From contig OZ271855.1 of assembly GCA_965601955.1 (NCBI GenBank), forward strand, positions 2,232,001 through 2,296,000: a DNA stretch of 64,000 nucleotides, given 5' to 3'. The notes below the pieces were generated by a model. That model searched no databases. It was not told where the DNA came from and worked only from the letters and a program-made list of their open reading frames with translations. The DNA is from RHLJ01 sp965601955 (GTDB lineage Bacteria > Bacteroidota > Rhodothermia > Balneolales > Balneolaceae). Position numbers and translations under genes: made by a program. Shown here one piece after another: positions 15,460 through 24,066 of the stretch (position 1 is the stretch's first letter; every line of letters starts with the position of its first letter).

Positions 15460-16599
15460 CTACGCCTTTACTCTAATAAGAAGTGCATCAAGGCCGAGCG
15501 TGAATAGTATTATTATTGCAATCACGCTCAGGCTGGCTACGGGTTCCCAGATTACAAAGCCGCCCAGAGTCCCTAGTACTGCACCAAGGTATTGGATGTA
15601 TTGCAACTGATCGTTGCTGGCATTTTTGATCAGGATTTCGAGGCGTTTTTCATCGTACTGGCGCAGATTATCTTCCACGAGAGCATGTACATCAAGTTGA
15701 TTGATAAGCTTGTACAGGAGGGAAGTGACTACATCTTCGATGGTTCCGCTATGCTTTTCAATTCGACTGGGGAGATCGTCCAGGAAGTCGTCCAGCTTAT
15801 TCAGTCCTTGTTCTACTCCGCCCGGGACTTTAGTTAAAGCTTCTTCAACCAAATCCTGCATTTCCTGACCTTTTAAGAAACTGTAGGCTTTCAAAGCCAC
15901 TCTCTCGAAGGAGTTTTGTTCAATGGCCCCTTCAATTTGATCAATAACGGTTTGAGCAAGTGTGGCACGTACTTCCGGGTCGGCAACCATTTCATCTACA
16001 TAGCCCACCACCAACTCTTTCAAATCGGTTCGGAAACCGGGATCATCAATGATATCCTTGATATAACCCGTTGCCTTTTCCCGGTATTTGGTGATTGCCT
16101 GCGATTCATGAATCTTCTTCTTAATGATTTCCGGGTTGATCAAATCCTCAGATACAGCCCTGGCAAGCCGAAATGCAATACGTTCTTTTTGTGCAGGGAT
16201 GAGGCCTTGTCCTAAAATGGGCCTTCGGTGGGTAGGGCGGAAGAGCATCTTAATGGCAATCCAGTTGGTCAGGAAACCAATAAATCCACTGATACTTAGA
16301 ATTCTTAGCAGCCCCTCAAAATTAAGGGTATATCCAAATATCGAGCCTGAGACGGAATTAAAATCCCAGAAAAAAGAAGTGACAAAACCTACTAGAAGGA
16401 ATACCGGGAAAATGAATAACAGCTTAATCAGCCATTTAAACCTGGATTCTGACTTTGGTGGTGCTACATGAACAGGAGAGGCGTCCAGCTCTTTGGTTTT
16501 ACTTTCAATGCGGTCACTTATTAATGACCAGAGCCGCCCAGCATACTTCTTGCTGTTTTCGGTGATGATGTTTTTTTCTTGTTCCTGAATTTCGTTCAT
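15460..16599 (-). CDS. DUF445 family membrane protein
   Basis: 379 residues. A cytoplasmic N-terminus is followed by membrane segments near residues 53-75 and 90-118, then GFIGFLTNWIAIKMLFRPT, a strong DUF445 signature. A long helical region of about 220 residues follows, and a hydrophobic C-terminal end (VIWEPVASLSVIAIIILFTL). The family is widespread, with a proposed envelope or membrane-organising role but no established biochemical function. It is transcribed alone, away from the marR operon. I am confident of the family and make no functional claim. Confidence 0.85.
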   Translation of the reverse strand: MNEIQEQEKNIITENSKKYAGRLWSLISDRIESKTKELDASPVHVAPPKSESRFKWLIKLLFIFPVFLLVGFVTSFFWDFNSVSGSIFGYTLNFEGLLRILSISGFIGFLTNWIAIKMLFRPTHRRPILGQGLIPAQKERIAFRLARAVSEDLINPEIIKKKIHESQAITKYREKATGYIKDIIDDPGFRTDLKELVVGYVDEMVADPEVRATLAQTVIDQIEGAIEQNSFERVALKAYSFLKGQEMQDLVEEALTKVPGGVEQGLNKLDDFLDDLPSRIEKHSGTIEDVVTSLLYKLINQLDVHALVEDNLRQYDEKRLEILIKNASNDQLQYIQYLGAVLGTLGGFVIWEPVASLSVIAIIILFTLGLDALLIRVKA

Positions 16600-16680
16600 G
16601 CCGCCGATTACGTTAAGGCAATATTAAAGTTTAAGGGGATTAAAAAAAGTTCAGATTTCAGGGAATGATTTGGGGAATAT

Positions 16681-16726
16681 TGTTGTCGAGGCAACATAAT
16701 TTAAATACATTGTTGCCGTTGCAACA
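16681..16726. promoter_or_regulatory. Two palindromic MarR-type operators
   Basis: TGTTGTCGAGGCAACA (16681-16696) and TGTTGCCGTTGCAACA (16711-16726) share the 16-base palindromic consensus TGTTGY-N4-GCAACA. Their starts are 30 bases apart, about three helical turns. They end 11 bases before the marR start codon. Autoregulation by the MarR protein and release by a pump substrate is the simplest reading. Confidence 0.75.
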
Positions 16727-16737
16727 AAATATTGCTT

Positions 16738-17238
16738 ATGACAATTTCAGATTTCAACCGAATGTTTCCCGACCCAAGGCAAAAGCTGGGCTATCTTTTC
16801 TGGCAGATTAACATGCTTTGGATACGAAGTGTAAATCAAAATCTTGGGGAATCGGATCTTACCCATACCCAAATGATTACGCTAGCCAGCACGGTTTGGC
16901 TTAATTCAATTAAGGATGAGGTAAACCAGAAGGACCTGGTTGAGGCTATCAAAGTAGACCGCATGATGGTTTCCAAGATGGTGTCTAAACTAGAGAAACT
17001 AGGCTATATAGAACGCGTGCCATCTGAAAAAGACACAAGAGCAATGGCGGTTTTCCCTACAGAAAAGGGGATAGGGAAACTGCAAGAGGCTTTTCCACTC
17101 ATGAAGAAGACAGAGAAAGAATTCTTTGGATTACTCGGAGAAGATGAGCCAGAACTCCGGAAAATGCTCCAACAATTCCTGGATAAAATAGAGGAGCAAA
17201 TGAACATTAAACAAATAGACACTAACTCAGAATCATGA
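16738..17238 (+). CDS. MarR family transcriptional regulator
   Basis: 166 residues from ATG 16738; a TTG two codons earlier also opens the frame. It has the MarR winged-helix layout: DLTHTQMITLASTVWL (helix 2), NQKDLVEAIKVDRMMVSKMV (helix-turn-helix) and the wing YIERVPSEKDTRAMAVFPTE, with the usual D-R pair in the wing. Its stop overlaps the start of the adaptor gene (ATGA), so it leads the efflux operon. Two operators just upstream suggest that it represses itself and the pump genes. The effector is unknown. Confidence 0.9.
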   Translation: MTISDFNRMFPDPRQKLGYLFWQINMLWIRSVNQNLGESDLTHTQMITLASTVWLNSIKDEVNQKDLVEAIKVDRMMVSKMVSKLEKLGYIERVPSEKDTRAMAVFPTEKGIGKLQEAFPLMKKTEKEFFGLLGEDEPELRKMLQQFLDKIEEQMNIKQIDTNSES

Positions 17239-18356
17239 CTATTCGCAAAATATCTATTCTTGCTGGGATCATCATCTTTGCAGGAGCCATTCTATTATTT
17301 AACATCCTTTCGGCTGGGCCAGACGAAGAGCAGCAGGCTTTCGCTAATGGTGCCGCCTCGGTTGGCGTAGTGGTTTTAGAAGCCAACCCAACCAGTATCA
17401 TTTCAGAAATTCCATTTACCGGCCGGGTTATACCGGACGAAGAGATACTCCTTTTTGCAGAAGTAACCGGAACCCTGATTACTCAAAATAAAGAGTTCAA
17501 GGCCGGAACGATGTTTAAAAAAGGAGAGGTGGTTTTAACTATCGATGACAGGGAACAACGACAAGCAGTTCTTACTCAAAAGTCCCAGTTTAAATCTCTG
17601 CTCACTCAAACTCTGGCTGATATTAATATCGACTACCCCAATGAATACCAGGCCTGGAGTAATTACCTAAAAAGCTTTGACGTAGAGCAGGAATTACAGC
17701 CTCTTCCTGAGACTCAGAATCAAACTTTTGAACTCTTTTTAACGGGCAGAAATGTGTATTCAAATTTCTATTCGATTAAGCAAAGCGAAGTCCGGCTTTC
17801 GAAATATACCATTAGGGCTCCATACGATGGGGTACTTACTGAAGCGCTACTATTACCAGGAACCCTGGTTAGGATTAATCAACAACTGGGAAGGTTTACT
17901 AAAACAAATTCTTATGAGATCGAAGCCTCAATTAATGTGAACGACCGCTTTTTTGTGAATGAGGGGGATAGGGTAACCCTCAATCTGTCAAGTGGTGAAG
18001 ACACCCAGATTCAGGCCAGGGTAGCGCGAATTAATTCTGTTGTGGATGCTGCTACCCAAACCCTGTTGGTCTATCTGACTGCTTCTGACCAGAGAATATT
18101 ATCCGGGCAATATGTATTTGGTTCCATATCGGGCCAGGAGTTTGCAGGTGCACAGAAAATTGCTTCAAAAAGCCTTGTAAGGGACGATATTATATTCCTA
18201 ATCAAAGACTCGATAGCTACCATTCAACAAGTAGAGGTGTTTAAAAGCACGGGAGATAGTGTGATTGTCGGGGGATTAGCCGTTGGTGATTTAGTCATTG
18301 ATGAATTCCGTGATGCTTCTTTTGAAGGAACAAAAGTTATCCCGGTTAAAAACTAG
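17235..18356 (+). CDS. RND efflux periplasmic adaptor (membrane fusion protein)
   Basis: 373 residues. An N-terminal membrane anchor (about 5-25) is followed by a split lipoyl-like domain (EVTGTLITQNKEFKAGTMFK and later YTIRAPYDGVLTEALLLPG), a short helical hairpin between them, a beta-barrel domain and a membrane-proximal domain. It belongs to the HlyD/AcrA-type family and links the inner-membrane pump to the TolC-like channel. The hairpin (about residues 110-175) is short for the family, so docking to the outer-membrane channel may be tip-to-tip. It overlaps marR by four bases and lies 11 bases before the pump gene. Confidence 0.9.
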   Translation: MTIRKISILAGIIIFAGAILLFNILSAGPDEEQQAFANGAASVGVVVLEANPTSIISEIPFTGRVIPDEEILLFAEVTGTLITQNKEFKAGTMFKKGEVVLTIDDREQRQAVLTQKSQFKSLLTQTLADINIDYPNEYQAWSNYLKSFDVEQELQPLPETQNQTFELFLTGRNVYSNFYSIKQSEVRLSKYTIRAPYDGVLTEALLLPGTLVRINQQLGRFTKTNSYEIEASINVNDRFFVNEGDRVTLNLSSGEDTQIQARVARINSVVDAATQTLLVYLTASDQRILSGQYVFGSISGQEFAGAQKIASKSLVRDDIIFLIKDSIATIQQVEVFKSTGDSVIVGGLAVGDLVIDEFRDASFEGTKVIPVKN

Positions 18357-18367
18357 AGGGAAGGATC

Positions 18368-21300
18368 ATGAGAAAAGCGATAGAATTTTTTACCAAACAT
18401 GTGGTCCTGGTAAACCTGGGAATCATATTGTTCATACTGTTTGGCAGCATAGCTGCTATGAATCTTACCTCTACTTTTTTCCCTCAGCAGGATGTTCAGT
18501 TCATCAATATTGAAGCGACATTTCCCGGAGCTTCGCCTATAGAGGTTGAAGAAGGCGTAGTGCTTAAGATTGAGGAAAGCCTGGAAGGGACTAAAGGAGT
18601 GGACCGGGTAACCTCGGTATCCCAGGAGAACTTCGGGGTAGTAACTGTAGAATTATTACCCAACCAGGACCCGAACGTGGTTCTGCAAGAAGTTAAAAAT
18701 GCAGTAGACAAAGTAAGTTCCTTTCCTACTGACCTGGAACGAGTTGTTGTATTTAAACAGGAACCCGTTAACCAGGTTGGGCAGATTGCCCTAACTGGGA
18801 AAGTATCTCCGGCAACACTTAAAAGCACTATTGATGCTTTTGAAGATGTACTTCTTGCTTACGAAGGCTTGTCTCAGTTACAACTGAGCGGTTTCACTGA
18901 GCCAGAAATTCAGATTGGGGTAAGCGAAGATGCGCTACGAGCATACGGTTTAACCTTTGCAGATATAAGTCAGGCAGTGGCAGCGGCTAACATTCGGACG
19001 ACTGGTGGAATTGTTCGTGGTGAGCGAAGAGAATTTACCATCCGGGTAGACGAGCGAAGCTATTATGCCAAAGGATTTAGCGAGGTGGTAGTAAAAACTC
19101 TTCCAAATGGGACTATCGTCCGTTTAAAGGATGTAGCTAAAGTTGAGGATACCTTTAGCGAGGATACCAATAAAGGAACACTTAACGGAGTGCCTGCGGT
19201 ATTTATCCAGGTTACCTCCACCAATGATGAAGACATCCTCGCTGCATCTGCTTTCGTAAAGGAGTACATCGAGGAATTTAATACCCAAAATAATTCAGTA
19301 ACCGCTGTTTTGGTTGATGATGCTACTATTTCGTTGGTAGAGCGAATTGCATTATTAAGAGATAATGGGCTTCTCGGTGTATTGCTTGTATTCATTCTAC
19401 TTGGACTTTTCCTGAGAATCAGGCTGGCATTTTGGGTAGCCCTCGGTATTCCCATTTCCTTTTTTGGGATGATCGTACTAGCTGCTTTCTATGGGGTCAC
19501 GATTAATGTTATTTCTCTGTTCGGGATGATCGTAGTGATTGGAATCCTGGTAGATGATGGTATTGTAGTGGGAGAAAACATTTACCAGAAATACGAACAG
19601 GGGATGCATCCCATACAAGCTGCAGTTGAAGGGACGATGGAAGTGGTGCCGTCAGTTACTTCCGCTATTATAACCACCTGTGTCGCTTTTGGCTTCTTCT
19701 TTTTTATCGATGGGCAGTTAGGAGATTTCTTTAGCGATATCGCTTTTGTAGTGGCCGGAGCTCTTCTTGTTTCTTTGATAGAAGTGTTTCTATTTCTCCC
19801 GGCTCACCTTGCTCATTCTAAAGACTTACATAAAAAGAAGGATGCCGAGCAAAAGGGTATCCAGGTCTGGATGGAGAAGAAGCTTACCCAGGTTCGCGAA
19901 GATCTTTATATACCCTCTCTGAGGTTTGCCCTGCGAAACAGGACATTAACCGTACTTACCTCAATAAGCTTACTGCTCATTGCTTTAGGAGCCATAGCCG
20001 GGGGATGGGTGCAAACTACCTTCTTTCCCAATATCGAGCAGAATTCAGTTACTGCCACCTTAGAAATGCCTCAGGGAACAAGTGAAGCGGTAACTCAACT
20101 ACGGGTTGATCAAATAACAGAGGCAGCAGGAAGGCTTAATGAAAGCTATAAAGAATTAACAGGTGATGAAGTAGGATATATCCGGAATATTGTTGCTCAA
20201 ATAGGCCCGGGAAGTAATCGAGCTACAGTTAGCTTTTACCTTCTTCCCTCAGAGTTAAGGGACATACAGAGTTTTGATATCTCATTGTCGATTAAGGAAG
20301 AAGTGGGTCCAATTCCGGATGCAACACTGCTTTCTTTTATATCTGCTAATCCCTTTGGGAAACCAGTTTCAGTATCATTAGCCTCCAATAACTTCGCTGA
20401 ACTTAGAAGTGCTAAAGAGATGCTCATCGAAGAAATGAATAAGCTGGATGAGCTTAGAGATATCACGGATACTGATAACGAAGACCAGCCTGAAATCAAG
20501 ATTACGCTTAAAGACAATGCTTATGCCCTTGGTTTTACCAACCGGGATGTGGTCGCACAGGTCAGAAACGCCTTTTTTGGTAACGAAGTACAGCGACTTC
20601 AACGAGGAACTACTGAGGTAAAGGTATGGACCCGGTATCTGCTTGAAGATCGGAGGGATGTAGGTGATTTACTGGACATGAGGATCAGATCGGTTAGCGG
20701 TGGTTCATATCCTCTTAGAGAACTTGCTGATATTGAATTCACCACAGGCCTCGTTTCCATTAACCACCGGGATGGAAAACGTGAGATTCGAGTGGAAGCA
20801 GAATTAGCAAATCTTGATGTTTCAGGGACTGATGCTTTGAATAAAGTTCAAAACACTGCCTTGCCACCTGTATTAGCAGCACACCCCGGAGTGACCTACC
20901 AGTTTGAAGGGCAGGTTAGGGAAACTGCCAAGGCGGCGAGTTCAGCACAAACGGCACTTCCGGTTGTACTTATTTTGTTGTTCTCGATTGTAACATTCAC
21001 ATTTAGGTCATTCACACAAGCCCTTGTACTATATATGATTATTCCATTCGGAATCGTGGGTGTGGCACTTGGGCACTATATCCACGGGATGCAAATTAGC
21101 TTGCTGTCCTTTTTAGGATTTGTTGCTCTTATTGGGATTCTGGTGAATGACGGCCTTGTTTATATCAATGCTTACAACCGATTGATTCGCCAGGGGCATG
21201 AAGTAATTGACGCAATCGTAGAAACAGGCCGTTCAAGATTTAGGCCTATTCTATTAACAACCGGAACTACAGCAGCAGGGTTGGCTCCTTTAATCTTTGA

Positions 21301-21538
21301 GAGGAGCTTCCAGGCACAATTCCTAATTCCAATGGCCATTACCATCGCATATGGACTAGTAGTGGGTACATTCCTGCTGCTCGCTTTACTTCCTACACTG
21401 CTATTAATCTCTAATGGTTTGAGAAGGAAGATTAAATGGCTGATTCACTGGGCCTGGGAAGGTGAAAGGTTGGATATAACAAGGGAGGAAATGGAACCTG
21501 CCTACAAAGAAAAGCAATGGGAGATCGAAAATGCATAG
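18368..21538 (+). CDS. RND family efflux pump permease
   Basis: 1,056 residues, the normal length for an RND exporter. Membrane helix 1 lies near 15-33, large periplasmic loops at about 34-330 and 560-870, and two six-helix bundles. Helix 4 carries the proton-relay acidic pair (GILVDDGIVVGENIYQ, about residue 397); the second bundle has GILVNDGLVYINAYN. A good Shine-Dalgarno site (AGGGAAGGA) precedes ATG 18368. The family exports drugs, lipids or metals, and the substrate here is undetermined. The pump gene overlaps the TolC-like gene by 8 bases. Confidence 0.93.
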   Translation: MRKAIEFFTKHVVLVNLGIILFILFGSIAAMNLTSTFFPQQDVQFINIEATFPGASPIEVEEGVVLKIEESLEGTKGVDRVTSVSQENFGVVTVELLPNQDPNVVLQEVKNAVDKVSSFPTDLERVVVFKQEPVNQVGQIALTGKVSPATLKSTIDAFEDVLLAYEGLSQLQLSGFTEPEIQIGVSEDALRAYGLTFADISQAVAAANIRTTGGIVRGERREFTIRVDERSYYAKGFSEVVVKTLPNGTIVRLKDVAKVEDTFSEDTNKGTLNGVPAVFIQVTSTNDEDILAASAFVKEYIEEFNTQNNSVTAVLVDDATISLVERIALLRDNGLLGVLLVFILLGLFLRIRLAFWVALGIPISFFGMIVLAAFYGVTINVISLFGMIVVIGILVDDGIVVGENIYQKYEQGMHPIQAAVEGTMEVVPSVTSAIITTCVAFGFFFFIDGQLGDFFSDIAFVVAGALLVSLIEVFLFLPAHLAHSKDLHKKKDAEQKGIQVWMEKKLTQVREDLYIPSLRFALRNRTLTVLTSISLLLIALGAIAGGWVQTTFFPNIEQNSVTATLEMPQGTSEAVTQLRVDQITEAAGRLNESYKELTGDEVGYIRNIVAQIGPGSNRATVSFYLLPSELRDIQSFDISLSIKEEVGPIPDATLLSFISANPFGKPVSVSLASNNFAELRSAKEMLIEEMNKLDELRDITDTDNEDQPEIKITLKDNAYALGFTNRDVVAQVRNAFFGNEVQRLQRGTTEVKVWTRYLLEDRRDVGDLLDMRIRSVSGGSYPLRELADIEFTTGLVSINHRDGKREIRVEAELANLDVSGTDALNKVQNTALPPVLAAHPGVTYQFEGQVRETAKAASSAQTALPVVLILLFSIVTFTFRSFTQALVLYMIIPFGIVGVALGHYIHGMQISLLSFLGFVALIGILVNDGLVYINAYNRLIRQGHEVIDAIVETGRSRFRPILLTTGTTAAGLAPLIFERSFQAQFLIPMAITIAYGLVVGTFLLLALLPTLLLISNGLRRKIKWLIHWAWEGERLDITREEMEPAYKEKQWEIENA

Positions 21539-22865
21539 AGCAAAACTAATAGTATCAACCTTTTTACTAAGTGTACTAGCCTCAACCTTTGTTTTGGGGC
21601 AGGAAGCTGAGAATACTGAAATATCACTGCAAGAGGCGATTACTATTGCATTGCAGAACAACCATGATATCGTAATTGCGAGAAACACGGAGGAAATAAG
21701 CCAGAATAATGCTACAGCAGGTAATGCTGGGTTACTTCCATCTGTTACCGCTTCTGGCTCTTATTCTGGTACAAATACCGATACTGAGCTGCGGCTGTTT
21801 GGAGGTACTACGCAAACGATTAATGGCGCGGGTTCAACCACGCTTTCTGGATCTATAGCAGCGAATTATTTGCTGTTTGATGGGTTCGGAAATTATTATC
21901 GATTCAGGTCTTTAAAAAACCTGGAAGAACAAGCAGGAGTGCAGACTCGATTGCAAGTCGAAGGTACGCTCCTACAGGTTATTAATTTCTATTTACAGGT
22001 AGTTGCCCAGAAAAAGAGTGCAGATATAGCTCAAGAAGCCATAGAGCGATCTCTGGATCGGTTTTCAAGGGTTAATAAGCGTTTTGAGTTAGGTAATGCT
22101 ACTCGTTTAGATGTGCTATCTGCCCAGGTGGATTTGAATGCAGATAGTGTTTCATACATCCAGGCAGTAACCAATCTTGAAAATGCCAAAAGGGACTTAC
22201 TTGTACAGCTTGGAAGCGAACCTGATATGGATATAACCATCATGGATGATATTGAGATAGACCGGAGCTTAGGGCTTGATGGCTTATTGGATGATGCTAC
22301 AAGCAGTAATGCATCCCTGGTTTTGAGCAGGCTGAATAATCAGAACGCTTTGCTGGGATTAAAACAGAATAGGTCAGGTAGGTTTCCAAAAGTCAATCTG
22401 AATGCGTCCTATGACTATTTTGAAAATAATGCCGATGCCGGGCAATTTGAATTCCTAAAGACTGTAGGTTTCTCAGGAGGTATTTCTGTATCTCTCAACT
22501 TGTTCAATGGCTTCCAGCAGGAAACAGCTATTCAAAATGCCCAGGTAGCCATTAAGAATAGTGAAGAAGCTCTTTTTCAAACTCAGAAAACATTGAAGCG
22601 AGATGTGTTGAATACCTATAGTGCATTTGAGACGAATTTATTCTTGCTGGATAAAGAGTCTTTAAACCTGGAAACAGCAGAGCTTAATTTTGAGCGCTCG
22701 GAGAACCTTTTTGAGCTGGGTCAGATTACGAATACTCAATTTAGAGAGGCTCAGTTAAACGTATCCAGAGTGCAGCTGAATATGGTTGGGCTGTTGATTC
22801 AGGCCAAGCTTTCTGAGGTGAGCCTCTACCAGCTTTCCGGTGAGTTGATCAGCTTTGGGGAGTGA
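21531..22865 (+). CDS. TolC-like outer-membrane efflux channel
   Basis: 444 residues with a signal peptide ending near VLG/Q. There are two OEP-type repeats, each with a conserved LQEAI-A-NN start and long helices for the periplasmic tunnel (for example RFELGNATRLDVLSAQVDLN and LFELGQITNTQFREAQLNVS, the classic repeat-end motifs). It provides the outer-membrane exit for the RND pump encoded just upstream and completes the four-gene operon. Family and role are well supported. Confidence 0.92.
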   Translation: MHRAKLIVSTFLLSVLASTFVLGQEAENTEISLQEAITIALQNNHDIVIARNTEEISQNNATAGNAGLLPSVTASGSYSGTNTDTELRLFGGTTQTINGAGSTTLSGSIAANYLLFDGFGNYYRFRSLKNLEEQAGVQTRLQVEGTLLQVINFYLQVVAQKKSADIAQEAIERSLDRFSRVNKRFELGNATRLDVLSAQVDLNADSVSYIQAVTNLENAKRDLLVQLGSEPDMDITIMDDIEIDRSLGLDGLLDDATSSNASLVLSRLNNQNALLGLKQNRSGRFPKVNLNASYDYFENNADAGQFEFLKTVGFSGGISVSLNLFNGFQQETAIQNAQVAIKNSEEALFQTQKTLKRDVLNTYSAFETNLFLLDKESLNLETAELNFERSENLFELGQITNTQFREAQLNVSRVQLNMVGLLIQAKLSEVSLYQLSGELISFGE

Positions 22866-22879
22866 TTTTTTTATCTAAA

Positions 22880-22987
22880 GTCATCCCGCACCCCGATGCG
22901 GGATCTGTTGGGGTTTGATCGTTGATGAATAGCTGTACTAGATCAGAGATACTATCTTTACAGATCCCGGGTCAAGCTCGGGATGAC
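22880..22987. repeat. Palindromic repeat, family C, copy 2
   Basis: Arms GTCATCCCG (22880-22888) and CGGGATGAC (22979-22987), with a nested pair GCGGGATC/GATCCCG. It starts 14 bases after the tolC-like stop codon and may serve as the 3' end of the efflux mRNA. Confidence 0.7.
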
Positions 22988-23027
22988 GAATAAGAGGGTG
23001 CGGGATGACAAATTTCTTTTTTGTTAA

Positions 23028-23110
23028 GTCATCCTGATCCCGATACATCGGGAGAGGATCTAAGCGTTTATTTAATCGTTTAGATTCTTCGGCAGTAGCC
23101 TCAGAATGAC
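23028..23110. repeat. Palindromic repeat, family C-like, copy 3
   Basis: Arms GTCATCCTGA (23028-23037) and TCAGAATGAC (23101-23110), with an inner CCCGATACATCGGG hairpin and an AAACGATT-like stem. It lies 9 bases from the ybeY stop, in the convergent gap between tolC-like and ybeY genes. Confidence 0.65.
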
Positions 23111-23119
23111 AATTCTACT

Positions 23120-23557
23120 TTAGATCATTGCTAAAAACTTATCCTCTAGCCGGGTCATTTCCGCCTTTTCGCCCTCAGTCTGGTCGTCATAACCGATTAA
23201 ATGGATAAGGCCGTGAACGAATACTCTTAGAAACTCTTTTTCGAGCTGTTCACCTAATTCGTGAGCTTGTTCTTCTATTCTTGGAGCACAACAATACAAA
23301 GTTCCTTCAATGGCTTGATTGGATTCATCTTCATCGTAGCGGAAGGAGATGATATCCGTAACATAATCCCTGGATAGGAATTCTTTGTTAACCTTGATGA
23401 TTTCATCTTCACCAACATAAGCTACTTCAACAAAGGAAAAACCACATTGCTGGTCTTTTGAAATTAATTGAAGGAGTTTTACTGCTTCGAGTTCCTCAAA
23501 TGGAAGGGGAAAGTTGGCTTCGTTAAAGATTTGAAGGATGGAGTTCGATTCTTCCAT
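23120..23557 (-). CDS. ybeY: Endoribonuclease YbeY (rRNA maturation factor)
   Basis: 145 residues, the usual length. The C-terminal metal site reads VHGLIHLIGYDDQ, matching HGxxHLxGYDH except that the third histidine is Asp, a change I recall as common in the Bacteroidota branch. The upstream segment NKEFLSRDYVTDIISFRY is also characteristic (LN..YR..D..TDVLSF in E. coli). It processes 16S rRNA ends and helps ribosome quality control. It lies 8 bases after the small conserved gene at 23566, so they likely form one transcript. Confidence 0.9.
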   Translation of the reverse strand: MEESNSILQIFNEANFPLPFEELEAVKLLQLISKDQQCGFSFVEVAYVGEDEIIKVNKEFLSRDYVTDIISFRYDEDESNQAIEGTLYCCAPRIEEQAHELGEQLEKEFLRVFVHGLIHLIGYDDQTEGEKAEMTRLEDKFLAMI

Positions 23558-23565
23558 CAGCCTAC

Positions 23566-24012
23566 CTAAAAGCTGAAATCGTCATCCATGCTTTCTGTAA
23601 GTGATAATGCGATACCGCACATCATCAAATCTTCCGGAAGTGAGGTGAAGTCTCCTGATATAATTGCTTCGTCTACATTGGCGTATAAACTACATCCTGC
23701 AGCTTGTTCAACGATAAGGCCGGAGGTTTTATCCCCTGACTTACCAAAAAAGGTAACCTGCTGAAGAATATCGCTGGCTACGAAAGCGGTGCAGTTATGA
23801 AGCTGTAGGAAGGTGTTATAAGAATAAACCGATACCATATTCATTTGCTCTCCATTTACATCCAACCCTAAGTGGATTTCGAGTGCTAACCTTCGGTTTT
23901 CTTCTTCATTTTTTACTTCAATTCGGAATACATCATCTCCAAGTGGTTTAGGGGTAGACCCTAAAACTTTCCCTATTGTGTCAATGTTCTCTTTTGTGAA
24001 CTGGTGAATCAT
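23566..24012 (-). CDS. Conserved small cytoplasmic protein of unknown function
   Basis: 148 residues, no signal peptide or membrane helix. It is mixed alpha/beta with a beta-rich first half (DDVFRIEVKNEE..RRLALEIHLGL) and a middle stretch FGKSGDKTSGLIVEQAAGCS. It ends in an acidic tail (SMDDDFSF). I do not recognise a family. Its tight spacing to ybeY suggests co-expression and perhaps a link to translation, which is inference only. Confidence 0.6.
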   Translation of the reverse strand: MIHQFTKENIDTIGKVLGSTPKPLGDDVFRIEVKNEEENRRLALEIHLGLDVNGEQMNMVSVYSYNTFLQLHNCTAFVASDILQQVTFFGKSGDKTSGLIVEQAAGCSLYANVDEAIISGDFTSLPEDLMMCGIALSLTESMDDDFSF

Positions 24013-24066
24013 AAGACAATTTCTTTGCGGTGAATATACAACACAACGTGTTAACTAAAAATTAGC

